The notes: generated by a model from the sequence alone, not told the origin. A DNA stretch of 64,000 bases from Piscinibacter gummiphilus (GCF_032681285.1 NZ_CP136336.1:124001-188000); one strand, 5' to 3'. Counted from the first letter of the stretch, positions 35,243-46,121 are shown. Translations and numbers: made by a program.

Positions 35243-35770
35243 ATGCGCGCCGCCATCGTCGTCCTGGCGATGGTCGCCGCCTGGCTTTCGCCAGCGGCGA
35301 GGGCTTTCGAGCCCGTGACCGCCGACCTCGAGCAACGCCTGAAGCGCACGGGCGTCGAGGCGGTGAACGATCACCTGAGCGCCAATGCCTTCGACCTGGC
35401 GCTGCTCCACCGCGACACCGAAGGCTGCGCCGCACGCGCGGTGGGCCTCACCGTCGAGCTGAGCCGCGGTGCCCGCTCAGGGACGACCGAGGCGCACACC
35501 GAGGCGCTGCGCACGGCGCTCGGCCGCTGCACCGGGCTCGTGCTGTCGCTCGTGTCGGTGGCCGAGGTGCCGAAGGTGTGCGCCTCGGTCCCGTCGTGGA
35601 CGGTGATGCAGACGGTGCGCGAACTGCGCCGCCGCATGCGCATCATCGAGGCCGACGAGGCGCTGCGCAATAGTGCCAAGGGCAAGGCCTGCAGCGCTGC
35701 CTGCCTGCACGAACTCAAGACGACACGTGCGGGGCTGCAAGCCTCGCCGCGGGGCCAGCGGGCCCGATAG
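35243..35770 (+). CDS. Hypothetical exported protein
   Basis: A 175-residue protein with a clear signal peptide (MRAAIVVLAMVAAWLSPAARA, cleavage before FEPV). The mature part is mainly helical, with four cysteines in RDTEGCAARA, LGRCTGLV, KVCASV and KACSAACLH, suggesting disulfides in the periplasm. No family is recognised. The start at 35243 is chosen because the signal peptide begins there; the open frame upstream overlaps the small basic gene. It is convergent with upp, ending 5 bases from it. Confidence 0.72.
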   Translation: MRAAIVVLAMVAAWLSPAARAFEPVTADLEQRLKRTGVEAVNDHLSANAFDLALLHRDTEGCAARAVGLTVELSRGARSGTTEAHTEALRTALGRCTGLVLSLVSVAEVPKVCASVPSWTVMQTVRELRRRMRIIEADEALRNSAKGKACSAACLHELKTTRAGLQASPRGQRAR

Positions 35771-35775
35771 CCGCC

Positions 35776-36408
35776 TTATTTCGTCCCGAAGATCCGGTCC
35801 CCCGCATCGCCGAGCCCCGGCACGATGTAGCCGTGCTCGTTGAGCTCGCGGTCGACCGCCGCCACGTAGACCGGCACGTCGGGGTGCGATTCGGTGAAGT
35901 TCTTCAGGCCTTCCGGCGCGGCCAGCAGGCACACGAAGCGGATCGACTTCGGGTTCGTCTCCTTGAGCCGGTCGACCGCCGCCACCGCCGAGTTGCCGGT
36001 GGCGAGCATCGGGTCGAGCACGATGGCATCGCGCTCGTGCATGTCTTGCGGCATCTTGAAGTAGTACTCCACGGCGACGAGCGTCTTCGGGTCGCGGTAC
36101 AGGCCGATGTGGCCGATGCGCGCACCGGGGATCACGTTGAGCATGCCGTCGAGAAAGCCCGCGCCGGCCCGCATGATCGAGACGAACACCGTCTTCTTGC
36201 CATCGATCACCGGGCTTTGCATCTTCTCGAGCGGCGTCTCGATGTCGATCAGCTGCGTGGGCATGTCGCGTGTGACTTCATACGCCATCAGCATGCTGAT
36301 CTCGCCCAGCAGGCGGCGGAAGCTGTTGGTGCTGCGGTCTTTCTCGCGCATCAGCGTGAGCTTGTGCTGGATGAGCGGGTGGGTGATGTGATGGATCTGT
36401 GCGGTCAA
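35776..36408 (-). CDS. upp: Uracil phosphoribosyltransferase
   Basis: A 210-residue Upp (208 in E. coli). The PRPP-binding motif is [17 protein letters not shown] at about residues 125-141; the uracil-binding end [17 protein letters not shown] is complete. The N-terminus [17 protein letters not shown] is typical. Translation starts at TTG (36408) with AGGGAG seven bases upstream; no ATG fits. It is 11 bases downstream of the URC4 gene and is the third gene of the URC1-URC4-upp operon. Upp makes UMP from uracil and PRPP. In the URC pathway the phosphoribosylation of uracil is the entry reaction, so here it may serve degradation as well as salvage. Confidence 0.95.
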   Translation of the reverse strand: MTAQIHHITHPLIQHKLTLMREKDRSTNSFRRLLGEISMLMAYEVTRDMPTQLIDIETPLEKMQSPVIDGKKTVFVSIMRAGAGFLDGMLNVIPGARIGHIGLYRDPKTLVAVEYYFKMPQDMHERDAIVLDPMLATGNSAVAAVDRLKETNPKSIRFVCLLAAPEGLKNFTESHPDVPVYVAAVDRELNEHGYIVPGLGDAGDRIFGTK

Positions 36409-36419
36409 TCGGGTCTCCC

Positions 36420-37626
36420 TCAGAACACGGTGCCGTCGCTCTCGATCTTGAGCGGCGGGCTGCCACCTTCGCGCAGCGACTTGGCAATTTCGCGCCCGGC
36501 GGCCCAGGTGCCGCCTTCGAGGATGCATGCGAGCGGCATCTCCTCGGGCTTCTTATGCAGGCGCTCGCGCACGAGCGGTGCCAGCTCGTCGACCAGCGCG
36601 ACGGTGAGCGCGCGCCACTCCACGATGGCCTCGTCGGCCGCGGTGTGCGTGCGCGAGGCGAAGCTCGTGTCACGCGGCACGATCACGCGCGAGTCGAGCA
36701 GCAGGCCGCCGTTGCGGTATTCGGGCAGGCCGGTCAGGCCATCGAGATCGGTGAGCGTGACACCGGCCCACTCGAAGGGCTCCAGCAGCGAATAGGTCAG
36801 CCACTGGCTGAGCTTGTGGAAGGGCACCCAGCCGGCGGTGAGGCCGCTGCCGCCGGCAAACGGGTGGGGCCAGCAGTCGCCGAGCGGCGTGCCCTGCAGC
36901 TGGCTGCCGGTGAGCCAGATCGGGCCCAGGTGGTCGAGCACGGCCTGCAGCACGGCGGGCGCGGGCAGGCGGTCGAGCTGGCCGCGCTGGGTGAGCGTGT
37001 CGTAGAGGCCGCCGGGCCGGCCGTCCGCGCCGAAGACCCCGGGTTGCGAGGCGAGCGTGTCGCCCAGGCGGCGCATCAGCGTGGCGCGGCCGGTGAGGCC
37101 GACGAGCGGGTTGTCGTCGCGCACCTGGAAGACCTGCGCGAGCAGCGCGTCGTCCACACGCTGCAGCGCGGGTGCGTCCACGCGCAGCGGGTCCAGCGGG
37201 TCGCTCGAGAAACAGCCGGCGACGAAGGCGCGGAAGGTCGCCACCCCCAGCCCTTCCGAGCGTGTGAACTCCGCGCCTTTCTCATCGAAGCGCCAGCTCG
37301 GCCCCGCGCCCGCATCGAGCAGCACGCTCATCACCGTGAGGTCGATGTGGGCCTGCGCCTGCTCGGCCGCGTCGCGCCCTTCGAGCAGCAATGCCAGCTC
37401 GCCGCGCCGGTCCACGCCGCCCGTTTCGAAATGCCGCCAGCGCGAGTGATACGGAATGCGCAGGTCGGGGTATTGCCGGCGTGTCACCTGCTCCACCCGG
37501 CGCGCCACCTCGTCGAGCTGGCTGCGGTGGATCGTGAAGTATTTGGACTGGCCGGCCTCCACGGCCGCGAGGATGTGGCGGCAGCGCTCGCGGATGGTGG
37601 CAGGAGAGCGGAGCAGGGCGGCGGGG

Positions 37627-37634
<8 letters not shown>
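36420..37634 (-). CDS. URC4/urg3 (DUF1688) family protein, uracil catabolism
   Basis: A 404-residue DUF1688 protein, homologous to fungal Urc4p/urg3. Typical segments are [85 protein letters not shown] and [12 protein letters not shown]. It has no known catalytic mechanism, but genetic work in the yeast Lachancea kluyveri requires URC4 for growth on uracil. The best start is TTG 37634, which overlaps the end of URC1 by 8 bases; the ATG at 37670 is an alternative. It lies between URC1 and upp, the same gene set as in the yeast pathway. Confidence 0.9.
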
Positions 37635-38889
<1,255 letters not shown>

Positions 38890-39007
38890 GGGTGCGTCGC
38901 TCCTTTGCTGGTGACGACGCGAGTGAGCATACGCCGTCAACTGGCGCGCTGGCGCGCCTTCGGAGGGTGCAGCAAGGCCTGGGCCACCCGTGTGGCCGAG
39001 CAGTGCT

Positions 39008-39646
39008 TCACGGTCGTGCGGCTTGTTGCACGGCGGCCGCGGGCGAGGAGGCGCCGGTGGCCCACCAGTCGTGCAGCTCGGCCACCGTCTCGTCGAGCGG
39101 GCCGCTGTTGTCGATCACGAGGTCGGCGGCGCTGTCGGGTGCGCTGCGCGAGATGCGTGCGGCCAGCTCGTGCGCCGTCTCGCGCCCTCGGCCGTGCAGG
39201 CGCTCGAGCCGCAGCGCCTCGGGCAGCACGATCTCGACCACCCGCGCCTGCGGTGCGTGCTCGCGCAAGAGCGGCAAGTGCTGTCGCGAGCCGTTGACCA
39301 CCACGCAGCGGCCGTCGTCCAAGGCGCCCAGCTCCGACCAGCGCACGCCGTAGTGCAGGCCATGCGCCTGCCAGTGAAACGCGAGCTGGCGCTCGGCCAC
39401 GAGCCGGTGGAAGGCGGTGACCGACACCGGCTCGTGGTCTTCGCTTGGGTGGCGCTCGCGCGTGATCACGCGGCGGGCGAGGTGCGGGCGGTGGCCGGCC
39501 GCGAAGAGGCGCAGCCAGGCAGTGATCACCGCGTCTTTGCCGACCCCGGAGCGGCCCACCACCACCAGCAAGTGCCGGCTGTGGAGCTGCAAACGGGTGG
39601 ACAGGGGCAAGCGCGGAGGGGAGGTCGGAAGGTCGTCGTGCAGCAT
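39008..39646 (-). CDS. phnN: Ribose 1,5-bisphosphokinase
   Basis: A 212-residue PhnN. The P-loop GRSGVGKDA is at 31-39 and the guanylate-kinase-like fold follows (RRVITRERHPSEDHEPVS; VVVNGSRQHLP; VVEIVLPEALRLERLHGRGRE). It phosphorylates ribose 1,5-bisphosphate to PRPP, the last step of the C-P lyase route. It lies 54 bases downstream of the DUF1045 gene on the minus strand, in the same transcription unit as phnF. The first 20 residues are variable, so a later start is possible. Confidence 0.92.
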   Translation of the reverse strand: MLHDDLPTSPPRLPLSTRLQLHSRHLLVVVGRSGVGKDAVITAWLRLFAAGHRPHLARRVITRERHPSEDHEPVSVTAFHRLVAERQLAFHWQAHGLHYGVRWSELGALDDGRCVVVNGSRQHLPLLREHAPQARVVEIVLPEALRLERLHGRGRETAHELAARISRSAPDSAADLVIDNSGPLDETVAELHDWWATGASSPAAAVQQAARP

Positions 39647-39700
39647 GAAATCACAAGCGGCGGATGTTGCGGCAATTCGGTGCCCGTGCCGGCAACGCGG

Positions 39701-40381
39701 CTACTGCGCGAGCGGGAATCGCTGCACCAGCTGGAAGGGCCGGCCCGGCGCCGGCTCCATGAAAAGGCAGACCGCATCGCACACCAGCGGCTGCGCAAGC
39801 GCGGGGGCGAAGTGCCGCTCGGTCTCGCGTTGCATGGTGGCGCGCAGGCCCATGTCGTGCGGTAACGAATCGGTGAGCGTCATGTGGAAGCGCCAGCGTG
39901 CCAGCACGTGCGGGTAGCCGTAGCGTTGCAGCAGGCCCTGCTGCTCGTCGTCGAGCCGCAGCTTCAGGCGGCGCAGGGTTTCGTCGGGCGTGGGCGGCGC
40001 GCGCCAGGGGTCGAGCTGCACCACGCAGTCGTCGGCCAGGCGGTGCAGCGGGTGGCTGCGCGAGAGCGGCTCCACCGGCCGCAGCGCCAGGAAGCCGCTC
40101 AACCATTGCACCGACAGGGCGGGCATGGTGAACGAGGGCGTGCGTTGCGCGAGCCGCGCCAGGGCGTCGTGCAGGCTGGTTTCGTCGCGCCCTTCGGCCA
40201 GGCGGATGGGCGGCTTCAGCGTGGCGTGGAAGCCGTAGCGCCAGGGTTCCCGCACGTGTTCGCGCCGCGGCGCGGGCGCGTCGGGCGCCGAGGGGTCGCG
40301 TTGCAGCCACTCGCAGCCGGCACGCCACAGCGGGTGCGTGGGCGGCGGGGCGTAATAAATGGCATGGCGCACGGTGCTCAT
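39701..40381 (-). CDS. DUF1045 phosphonate-operon protein, 2H phosphoesterase fold
   Basis: A 226-residue DUF1045 protein, a family restricted to C-P lyase loci. Two HxT motifs, His52-Ala-Thr54 (FHATLKPP) and His166-Met-Thr168 (FHMTLTDS), mark a 2H phosphoesterase, a fold that opens cyclic phosphates. phnP, the usual cyclic phosphodiesterase of the pathway, is absent from this locus, so this protein may open 5-phosphoribosyl 1,2-cyclic phosphate. The product would be the substrate of PhnN, encoded next. Its ATG overlaps the phnF stop (ATGA). The function is inferred, not demonstrated by the sequence. Confidence 0.85.
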   Translation of the reverse strand: MSTVRHAIYYAPPPTHPLWRAGCEWLQRDPSAPDAPAPRREHVREPWRYGFHATLKPPIRLAEGRDETSLHDALARLAQRTPSFTMPALSVQWLSGFLALRPVEPLSRSHPLHRLADDCVVQLDPWRAPPTPDETLRRLKLRLDDEQQGLLQRYGYPHVLARWRFHMTLTDSLPHDMGLRATMQRETERHFAPALAQPLVCDAVCLFMEPAPGRPFQLVQRFPLAQ

Positions 40382-41142
40382 GTCTCCAAGGCATCCGGCT
40401 CGACGGTGAGCTGTACCGCATCTGCGGCAAACAGCGTGCGACCCGCCTCCACCGGCATGCCCTGGCCGTCAACGTTCACATAACGCACCACCAGCACCGG
40501 CTGCGTGACGGGGCGGGCCAGCGCATCCGCCTCTTCCACCGTGGGCAGGCGGCACGAGACCACGCTGCGCTTGCGGGTGTAGTCGGGCACCCCCAGCGCG
40601 TGCAGGGCGGCGGTGACGCTGCGGTGCTTCGCGAGCGCCTCCACCATGCCGTCGAGCCGCGGCAGTGGGTAGGCCGAGGTGGCGAGGTTGATCGGCCGGC
40701 CGCGCACCGTGGCGCGGGTGTACAGCAACTGCACCTTGGCGGTGGCGGCCACGCCGAGGTCGCGCGCCCATTCGCCGGCGCGCACCACCTCGTGGGCCAT
40801 CAGCTCGCGGTCGGCCGTCTCGCCCGCGGCGGCCAGGTTCTGCGAGAGGCGGGTGCGGCGCTGGAGCGCGTAGTCGAGCACCAGCTCTCGCACGTAGGTG
40901 CCGCTGCCGTGCGCCACCCGCACGAAGCCTTCCTGTGCCAGCGCCTGCACCGCCTGGCGCAGCGTGTGGCGGTTCACGCCGAAACGCGCGGCCAGCGTGG
41001 CCTCGTTGGGCAGCTTCTCGCCAGGGGTGAGGCGGCCTTGCACGATGTCGTGCCGCAGCTCGGCGGCGATGGCTTCCCAGCGGCGCACGGCGGTCGGTGT
41101 GTCGGGGCTGTCGGCGGGAAGGGACGAGGCGTTCAGGGTCAT
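40378..41142 (-). CDS. phnF: Phosphonate operon regulator, GntR/HutC family
   Basis: A 254-residue PhnF. The winged helix at about 20-90 carries ELRHDIVQGRLTPGEKLPNEATLAARFGVNRHTLRQAV, the GntR signature; the remainder is a UTRA ligand-binding domain (SRTRLSQNLAAAG region to VVRYVNVDGQGMPVE). It is divergent from phnG, and the gap contains a perfect palindrome that is its likely operator. It is the first gene of phnF-DUF1045-phnN. PhnF proteins are repressors that are released when phosphonates or phosphate limitation signals appear. Confidence 0.93.
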   Translation of the reverse strand: MTLNASSLPADSPDTPTAVRRWEAIAAELRHDIVQGRLTPGEKLPNEATLAARFGVNRHTLRQAVQALAQEGFVRVAHGSGTYVRELVLDYALQRRTRLSQNLAAAGETADRELMAHEVVRAGEWARDLGVAATAKVQLLYTRATVRGRPINLATSAYPLPRLDGMVEALAKHRSVTAALHALGVPDYTRKRSVVSCRLPTVEEADALARPVTQPVLVVRYVNVDGQGMPVEAGRTLFAADAVQLTVEPDALET

Positions 41143-41189
41143 GTCAAAAAGCTGTCACGGGTGGAGCGCTACAGTCGGGCCATTCTAAA

Positions 41190-41203
41190 GTCATCTAGAT
41201 GAC
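41190..41203. promoter_or_regulatory. Candidate PhnF operator
   Basis: A perfect 14-base palindrome GTCATCTAGATGAC lies 6 bases upstream of the phnG start codon and 47 bases upstream of the phnF start. A central TCTAGA core is typical of operators of HutC-type GntR proteins. On the minus strand a TAGAAT -10 candidate for phnF (41182-41187) lies just beside it. Binding here would repress both arms of the locus. Confidence 0.7.
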
Positions 41204-41209
41204 ATCGAC

Positions 41210-41677
41210 ATGACCTCAACACCTGATTCTCGACGCCAAGCCTGGCTCGCCGTGCTGGCCCTGGCCCCGCGCGATGCGCTGGCCCGGCACGCCGCGGCAC
41301 GCGTCGCCGAGCACCGCTTCGAGTGGCTGCGCGAGCCCGAGACGGGCCTGGCGATGGTGCGCGGGCGCATCGCCAACCGCGGCGACCGCTTCAACGTCGG
41401 CGAAGCCACGCTCACGCGCTGCATCGCCCGCATCACGCTCGGCGGCCACACCACGGCCGGTGTCGGCCACGTGCTCGGGCGCGACGACGAGCGAGCCCGC
41501 TGGATCGCGCAGCTCGACGCGCTGCTGCAGCAGCCGTCGTTGCAAAACTCGCTGCAGCGCGACGTCATCGAGCCCTTGAGGGCAGCGCGCGAGCAGGTGC
41601 TGGCGGCAGAGCGCGCCCGGCATGCGGCAAGTCGGGTGTCTTTCTACACGCTCGCGCCGGAGGTGGCCGCACCATGA
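41210..41677 (+). CDS. phnG: C-P lyase subunit PhnG
   Basis: A 155-residue PhnG. Conserved stretches are RQAWLAVLALAPRDAL, GLAMVRGRIANRGDRFNVGEATLTRC and the VGHVLGRDDERA segment. PhnG is part of the PhnGHIJ core complex and, together with PhnH, PhnI and PhnL, is needed to transfer the phosphonate to the ribose of ATP. The ATG at 41210 begins 6 bases after the candidate PhnF operator. Its stop overlaps the phnH start (ATGA). Confidence 0.93.
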   Translation: MTSTPDSRRQAWLAVLALAPRDALARHAAARVAEHRFEWLREPETGLAMVRGRIANRGDRFNVGEATLTRCIARITLGGHTTAGVGHVLGRDDERARWIAQLDALLQQPSLQNSLQRDVIEPLRAAREQVLAAERARHAASRVSFYTLAPEVAAP

Positions 41678-42285
41678 ACGCCAGGGCCGAACTTCTCGCC
41701 AACATGCCGCGCGGCTTTGCCGACGCCACGCACGATGCGCAGGCCGTCTTCCGCGCCGTGCTGGACGCCCTCTCACGCCCCGGCCGCCTGCAGACGCTCG
41801 CGGCGAGCGATGGCCTGCAAGCGCCCGCGCCCTTGTCGCGTGGCCTGACCGCGTTGCTGCTCACGCTGCTCGACGCCGAGACGTCGCTGCACCTCGACGG
41901 TCCGCTCGCGAGCGATGCCGCCTGGCTCTACGCGCGTTTCCACACCGGCGTGCAGCCGGCCGCACGCGAGGTGGCCGATTTCGTCGCGGCGCGGGCGGCC
42001 GATGCGAGCCTCGAAGGTTTGCGCCTCGGCACCGACGAAGCCCCGCAGCACGGCGCCACGCTGATCGTCGATGCCCCCACGCTCGCGGGCCAGTCGCTGG
42101 TGCTGAGCGGGCCAGGCATCGAGCACACCCAGCGCATCGGCCTGTGCGGCCTGTCGGCCGAGTTCTGGCAACAGCGCATCGCGCAGGAAAAGCACTTCCC
42201 ACGCGGTGTTGATCTGCTCATCGTCTGCGGCTCGCAGCTGATCGCGGTCCCGCGCTCCACCCACATCGAGATGGAGGCGCACTGA
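41674..42285 (+). CDS. phnH: C-P lyase subunit PhnH
   Basis: A 203-residue PhnH. Visible family features are GFADATHDAQAVFRAVLDALSRPG at the start, LLLTLLDAETSLHL, ARAADASLEGLRLGTDEAP, LVLSGPGIEHTQRIGL and the C-terminal FPRGVDLLIVCGSQLIAVPRST. PhnH has a PLP-transferase-like fold without the cofactor and is a structural part of the core complex. The ATG overlaps the phnG stop and its TGA overlaps the phnI ATG, so it is tightly coupled. Confidence 0.95.
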   Translation: MNARAELLANMPRGFADATHDAQAVFRAVLDALSRPGRLQTLAASDGLQAPAPLSRGLTALLLTLLDAETSLHLDGPLASDAAWLYARFHTGVQPAAREVADFVAARAADASLEGLRLGTDEAPQHGATLIVDAPTLAGQSLVLSGPGIEHTQRIGLCGLSAEFWQQRIAQEKHFPRGVDLLIVCGSQLIAVPRSTHIEMEAH

Positions 42286-43358
42286 TGTACATCGCCGTCA
42301 AAGGCGGTGAAGCCGCCATCGAAGCCTCGCGCAGCCTGCTCGCCGCCGCCCGCCGCGGCGACCCGGCGGTGCGTGAACTGGAAGTCGCGCAGATCCGCGA
42401 GCAGCTCGGCCTCATGGTCGACCGGGTGATGGCCGAGGCCTCGCTCTACGACCCCGAACTCGCCGCGCTCGCGCTCAAGCAGGCGCGCGGCGATGCGGTC
42501 GAAGCGATCTTCCTGCTGCGCGCCTACCGCACCACGCTGCCGCTCGTGGCCGCCACCGAGCCGGTCGACACCGCGCGGATGCAGGTGCGCCGCCGTGTCT
42601 CGGCGATCTTCAAGGACCTGCCCGGCGGCCAGCTGCTCGGCCCCACCTACGACTACACCCAGCGCCTGCTCGACTTCACGCTGCTCGACGGCAGCCGAAG
42701 CTCTCCGCTTCCGCCGACGTCGGCCACCGAGGCGCCGTCCAACATGCCGCACGCGCTCGATGCGCTGAGGGCCGAGGGCCTGGTCGAAGCCAGCGCGCCC
42801 AGCGAGGGTGACCCCCCGCCGCCCGACATCACCCGCGAGCCGCCCGTCTACCCGCTGCCGCGCAGTGCCCGCCTGCAGATGCTCGCGCGCGCCGACGAAG
42901 GCTGGGTGCTCGGCATGGCCTACGCCACGCAGCGTGGCTATGCGCACAGCCACCCCTTCGGCGGCGACATCCGGTACGGCACGGTGGCCGTGGAGATCGT
43001 GCCCGACGAGCTGGGCTTCCCGGTCGCGGTCGGCGAGATCGACGTCACCGAGTGCCAGATGATCAACCAGTTCGAAGGCTCGGCGAGCGTGCCGCCGCAG
43101 TTCACCTGCGGCTACGGCCTCGTCTACGGTCACGGCGAGCGCAAGGCGATGGCGATGTCGCTGGTCGACCGCGCCTTGCGGGCCGACGAGTTCGGCGAAG
43201 ACATCACCGCGCCGGTGCAGCAACAGGAGTTCGTGCTGCCGCAGGGCGACAGCATCGAGGCCTCGGGTTTCGTGCAGCACTTGAAGCTGCCGCACTACGT
43301 GACCTTCGAGTCCGAGCTTCAACTCATTCGCAAGCTGCGTGAGGAGTTCGACCAATGA
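42285..43358 (+). CDS. phnI: C-P lyase subunit PhnI (nucleosidase)
   Basis: A 357-residue PhnI. It starts MYIAVKGGEAAIEASRSLLA and has EVAQIREQLGLMVDRVMAEASLYDPELAALALKQA, a strongly conserved block, then ARMQVRRRVSAIFKDLPGGQLLGPTYDYTQRLLDF and the late segment YALVDRALR-type region ending near residue 330. PhnI displaces adenine from ATP and attaches the phosphonate to C1 of the triphosphoribose, acting with PhnG, PhnH and PhnL. It overlaps phnH by one base and phnJ by 4 bases. A 30-residue Ser/Pro-rich segment near 140-170 is a likely loop. Confidence 0.96.
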   Translation: MYIAVKGGEAAIEASRSLLAAARRGDPAVRELEVAQIREQLGLMVDRVMAEASLYDPELAALALKQARGDAVEAIFLLRAYRTTLPLVAATEPVDTARMQVRRRVSAIFKDLPGGQLLGPTYDYTQRLLDFTLLDGSRSSPLPPTSATEAPSNMPHALDALRAEGLVEASAPSEGDPPPPDITREPPVYPLPRSARLQMLARADEGWVLGMAYATQRGYAHSHPFGGDIRYGTVAVEIVPDELGFPVAVGEIDVTECQMINQFEGSASVPPQFTCGYGLVYGHGERKAMAMSLVDRALRADEFGEDITAPVQQQEFVLPQGDSIEASGFVQHLKLPHYVTFESELQLIRKLREEFDQ

Positions 43359-44203
43359 TGCAGGGCTACAACTTCGCGTACCTCGACGAGCGCAGCAAGC
43401 GCATGATCCGGCGCGCGATCCTCAAGGCCGTCGCGGTTCCCGGACATCAGGTCCCCTTCGGCTCGCGCGAGATGCCGCTCGCCTACGGCTGGGGCACCGG
43501 CGGCATCCAGGTGACGGCCGCCATCCTCGGCCAGCACGACGTGCTCAAGGTCATCGACCAGGGCAGCGACGACACCACCAACGCCGTCAACATCCGCCAG
43601 TTCTTCGCCCGCACGGCCGGCGTGCAGACGACCGAGCGCACACGCGAGGCGACCGTGATCCAGACACGCCACCGCATCCCCGAAGCGCCGCTCGGCGAGC
43701 ATCAGGTGCTGGTCTACCAGGTGCCCCAGCCCGAGCCGCTCTACAAGCTCGAAGCCCGCCGCAGCGAAACGCTCAAGCTTCACGCCTGCGAGGAATACGG
43801 CCTCGTCAACGTGAAGCTCTACGAAGACCTCGCGCACTGGGGCCGCGTGGAAACCACCTACGACTACCCGGTGCTGGTGAACCGGCGCTACGTGATGTCG
43901 CCCTCGCCCATCCCGAGCTTCGACAACCCGAAGATGCACCGCATGCCGGCGCTGCAGCTCTTCGGTGCCGGCCGCGAGAAGCGCATCTACGCCGTGCCGC
44001 CCTACACCGAGGTGAAGAGCCTCGACTTCGAAGACCACCCTTTCCAGGTCGAACACTCCGGCCACGCCTGCGCGCTGTGCGGCTGCACCACGAGCTACCT
44101 CGACGAAGTGCTGCAGGCCGGGGGCGAGCGCCTGTGGACCTGCTCCGACACCGACTGGTGCCGCGAACAACAAGAAGCGAAGGAGGCAGCGAATGCCCGC
44201 TGA
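43355..44203 (+). CDS. phnJ: Alpha-D-ribose 1-methylphosphonate 5-phosphate C-P lyase PhnJ
   Basis: A 282-residue PhnJ, the radical-SAM enzyme that breaks the C-P bond. The iron-sulfur and thiyl cysteines are clustered at the C-terminus: CALC, then about 20 residues later CSDTDWC, corresponding to C241, C244, C266 and C272 of E. coli. The N-terminal core contains YLDERSKRMIRRAILKAVAVPG, LAYGWGTGGIQVTAA, DQGSDDTTNAVNIRQFF and THYDYPVLVNRRYVMSPSPIPSFDN-like sequence. It yields 5-phosphoribosyl 1,2-cyclic phosphate and an alkane such as methane. The start overlaps phnI and the end overlaps the GNAT gene by 11 bases. Confidence 0.97.
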   Translation: MMQGYNFAYLDERSKRMIRRAILKAVAVPGHQVPFGSREMPLAYGWGTGGIQVTAAILGQHDVLKVIDQGSDDTTNAVNIRQFFARTAGVQTTERTREATVIQTRHRIPEAPLGEHQVLVYQVPQPEPLYKLEARRSETLKLHACEEYGLVNVKLYEDLAHWGRVETTYDYPVLVNRRYVMSPSPIPSFDNPKMHRMPALQLFGAGREKRIYAVPPYTEVKSLDFEDHPFQVEHSGHACALCGCTTSYLDEVLQAGGERLWTCSDTDWCREQQEAKEAANAR

Positions 44204-44645
44204 ACTCGAGGTGCGCGAAGCCAAGCGCACCGACATCCGCACCTTGATCGACCTCTACACCGCCGCCGGGCTCGACACCCGCGGCGCGCACGACGAGGCC
44301 GTGATGCGCATGAACTGGGACCGCATGCGCACCGCCGCGCCCGGCGTGCGCGTGTTCATCTTCTCGCTCGCCGGCCTGCCGGTGGGCACCTACACGCTCT
44401 TCATCCTGCCGCTGCTGGCGCACAACGGCGCGCCCGAAGCGATCGTCGAAGACGTGGCCGTGCACCCCGAGGCGCAGGGCCAGGGCATCGGCCGCCGCAT
44501 GATGGAACACGCCCGCGAGCTGGCGCGCGAAGCCGGCTGCTACAAGCTCGCGCTCTCGTCGAACCAGAAGCGCGTCGAGGCGCATGCCTTTTATGAACGC
44601 CTCGGCTTCGAGCGGCACGGGTTCAGCTTCGTGGTGACGCCATGA
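44193..44645 (+). CDS. GNAT N-acetyltransferase within the C-P lyase operon
   Basis: A 150-residue GNAT-fold protein. Acetyl-CoA-binding motif A is EDVAVHPEAQGQGIGRRMMEHA (about 90-111) and motif B is LSSNQKRVEAHAFYERLGF. It sits between phnJ and phnK, overlapping phnJ by 11 bases and phnK by 4. E. coli PhnO, which acetylates aminoalkylphosphonates, is also a GNAT protein in its phn operon, so the same role is likely; PhnO proper lies at a different place in the operon. AGGAGG at 44181-44186 precedes the ATG. Confidence 0.88.
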   Translation: MPAELEVREAKRTDIRTLIDLYTAAGLDTRGAHDEAVMRMNWDRMRTAAPGVRVFIFSLAGLPVGTYTLFILPLLAHNGAPEAIVEDVAVHPEAQGQGIGRRMMEHARELAREAGCYKLALSSNQKRVEAHAFYERLGFERHGFSFVVTP

Positions 44646-45417
44646 CAAGACCTCTCCTGAAGGTGCAGGGCCTGCACCACCAGTTCCCCCTCGCCCGCCG
44701 CTTCGCGGTGGAAGACGCGAGCCTCGAGCTGCACCCCGGCGAGGTGATCGCCCTCGTCGGCGAATCGGGCTCGGGCAAGAGCACGCTGCTCAACTGCATC
44801 GCCGGGCGCCTGCAACCCACGCGCGGCCAGGTGATCTACACCGCGGCCAGCGGCGAGGTGCTCGACGTGCACCGCCTCACCGAGCGCGAGCGCCGCCGGC
44901 TCGAGCGCACCGAGTGGGGCCACGTGCAGCAGGACGCGAGCCTCGGCCTGCGCATGAACGTGAGTGCCGGCGCCAACATCGGGGAGCGCCTGATGGGCCA
45001 GGGCCAGCGCCACTACGGCGAGCTGCGCAGCACCGCCACCGAGTGGATGCAACGCGTGGAGCTGCAACCCGAGCGCATCGACGACTCGCCGCGCGCCTTC
45101 TCGGGTGGCATGCGCCAGCGCCTGCAGATCGCACGCAACCTCGTCACCCGCCCGCGCCTGGTGCTGATGGACGAGCCCACCTCCGGCCTCGACGTCTCGG
45201 TGCAGGCGCGGCTGCTCGACCTCATCCGCCTGCTGGTGGCGCGCCTGCACCTCTCGGCCATCATCGTCACGCACGACCTCGGCGTGGCACGCCTGCTCGC
45301 GCACCGCACGCTCGTGATGCGCGAGGGTCGCATCGTCGAGCAGGGCCTCACCGACCGTGTGCTCGACGACCCGCAGCACGCCTATACCCAGCTGCTCGTG
45401 TCCTCGGTTGTCGCCCC

Positions 45418-45421
<4 letters not shown>
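44642..45421 (+). CDS. phnK: C-P lyase ABC-type ATPase PhnK
   Basis: A 259-residue PhnK. Walker A GESGSGKST, signature FSGGMRQRLQIARNL, Walker B RLVLMDEPTSGLDV and H-loop IIVTHDLGVARLL are complete. It resembles the dipeptide-importer ATPases but has no permease partner; PhnK docks as a dimer on the PhnGHIJ core. It overlaps the GNAT gene by 4 bases at the start and phnL by 4 at the end. Confidence 0.95.
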
Positions 45422-46113
<692 letters not shown>

Positions 46114-46121
46114 AAGCACCC

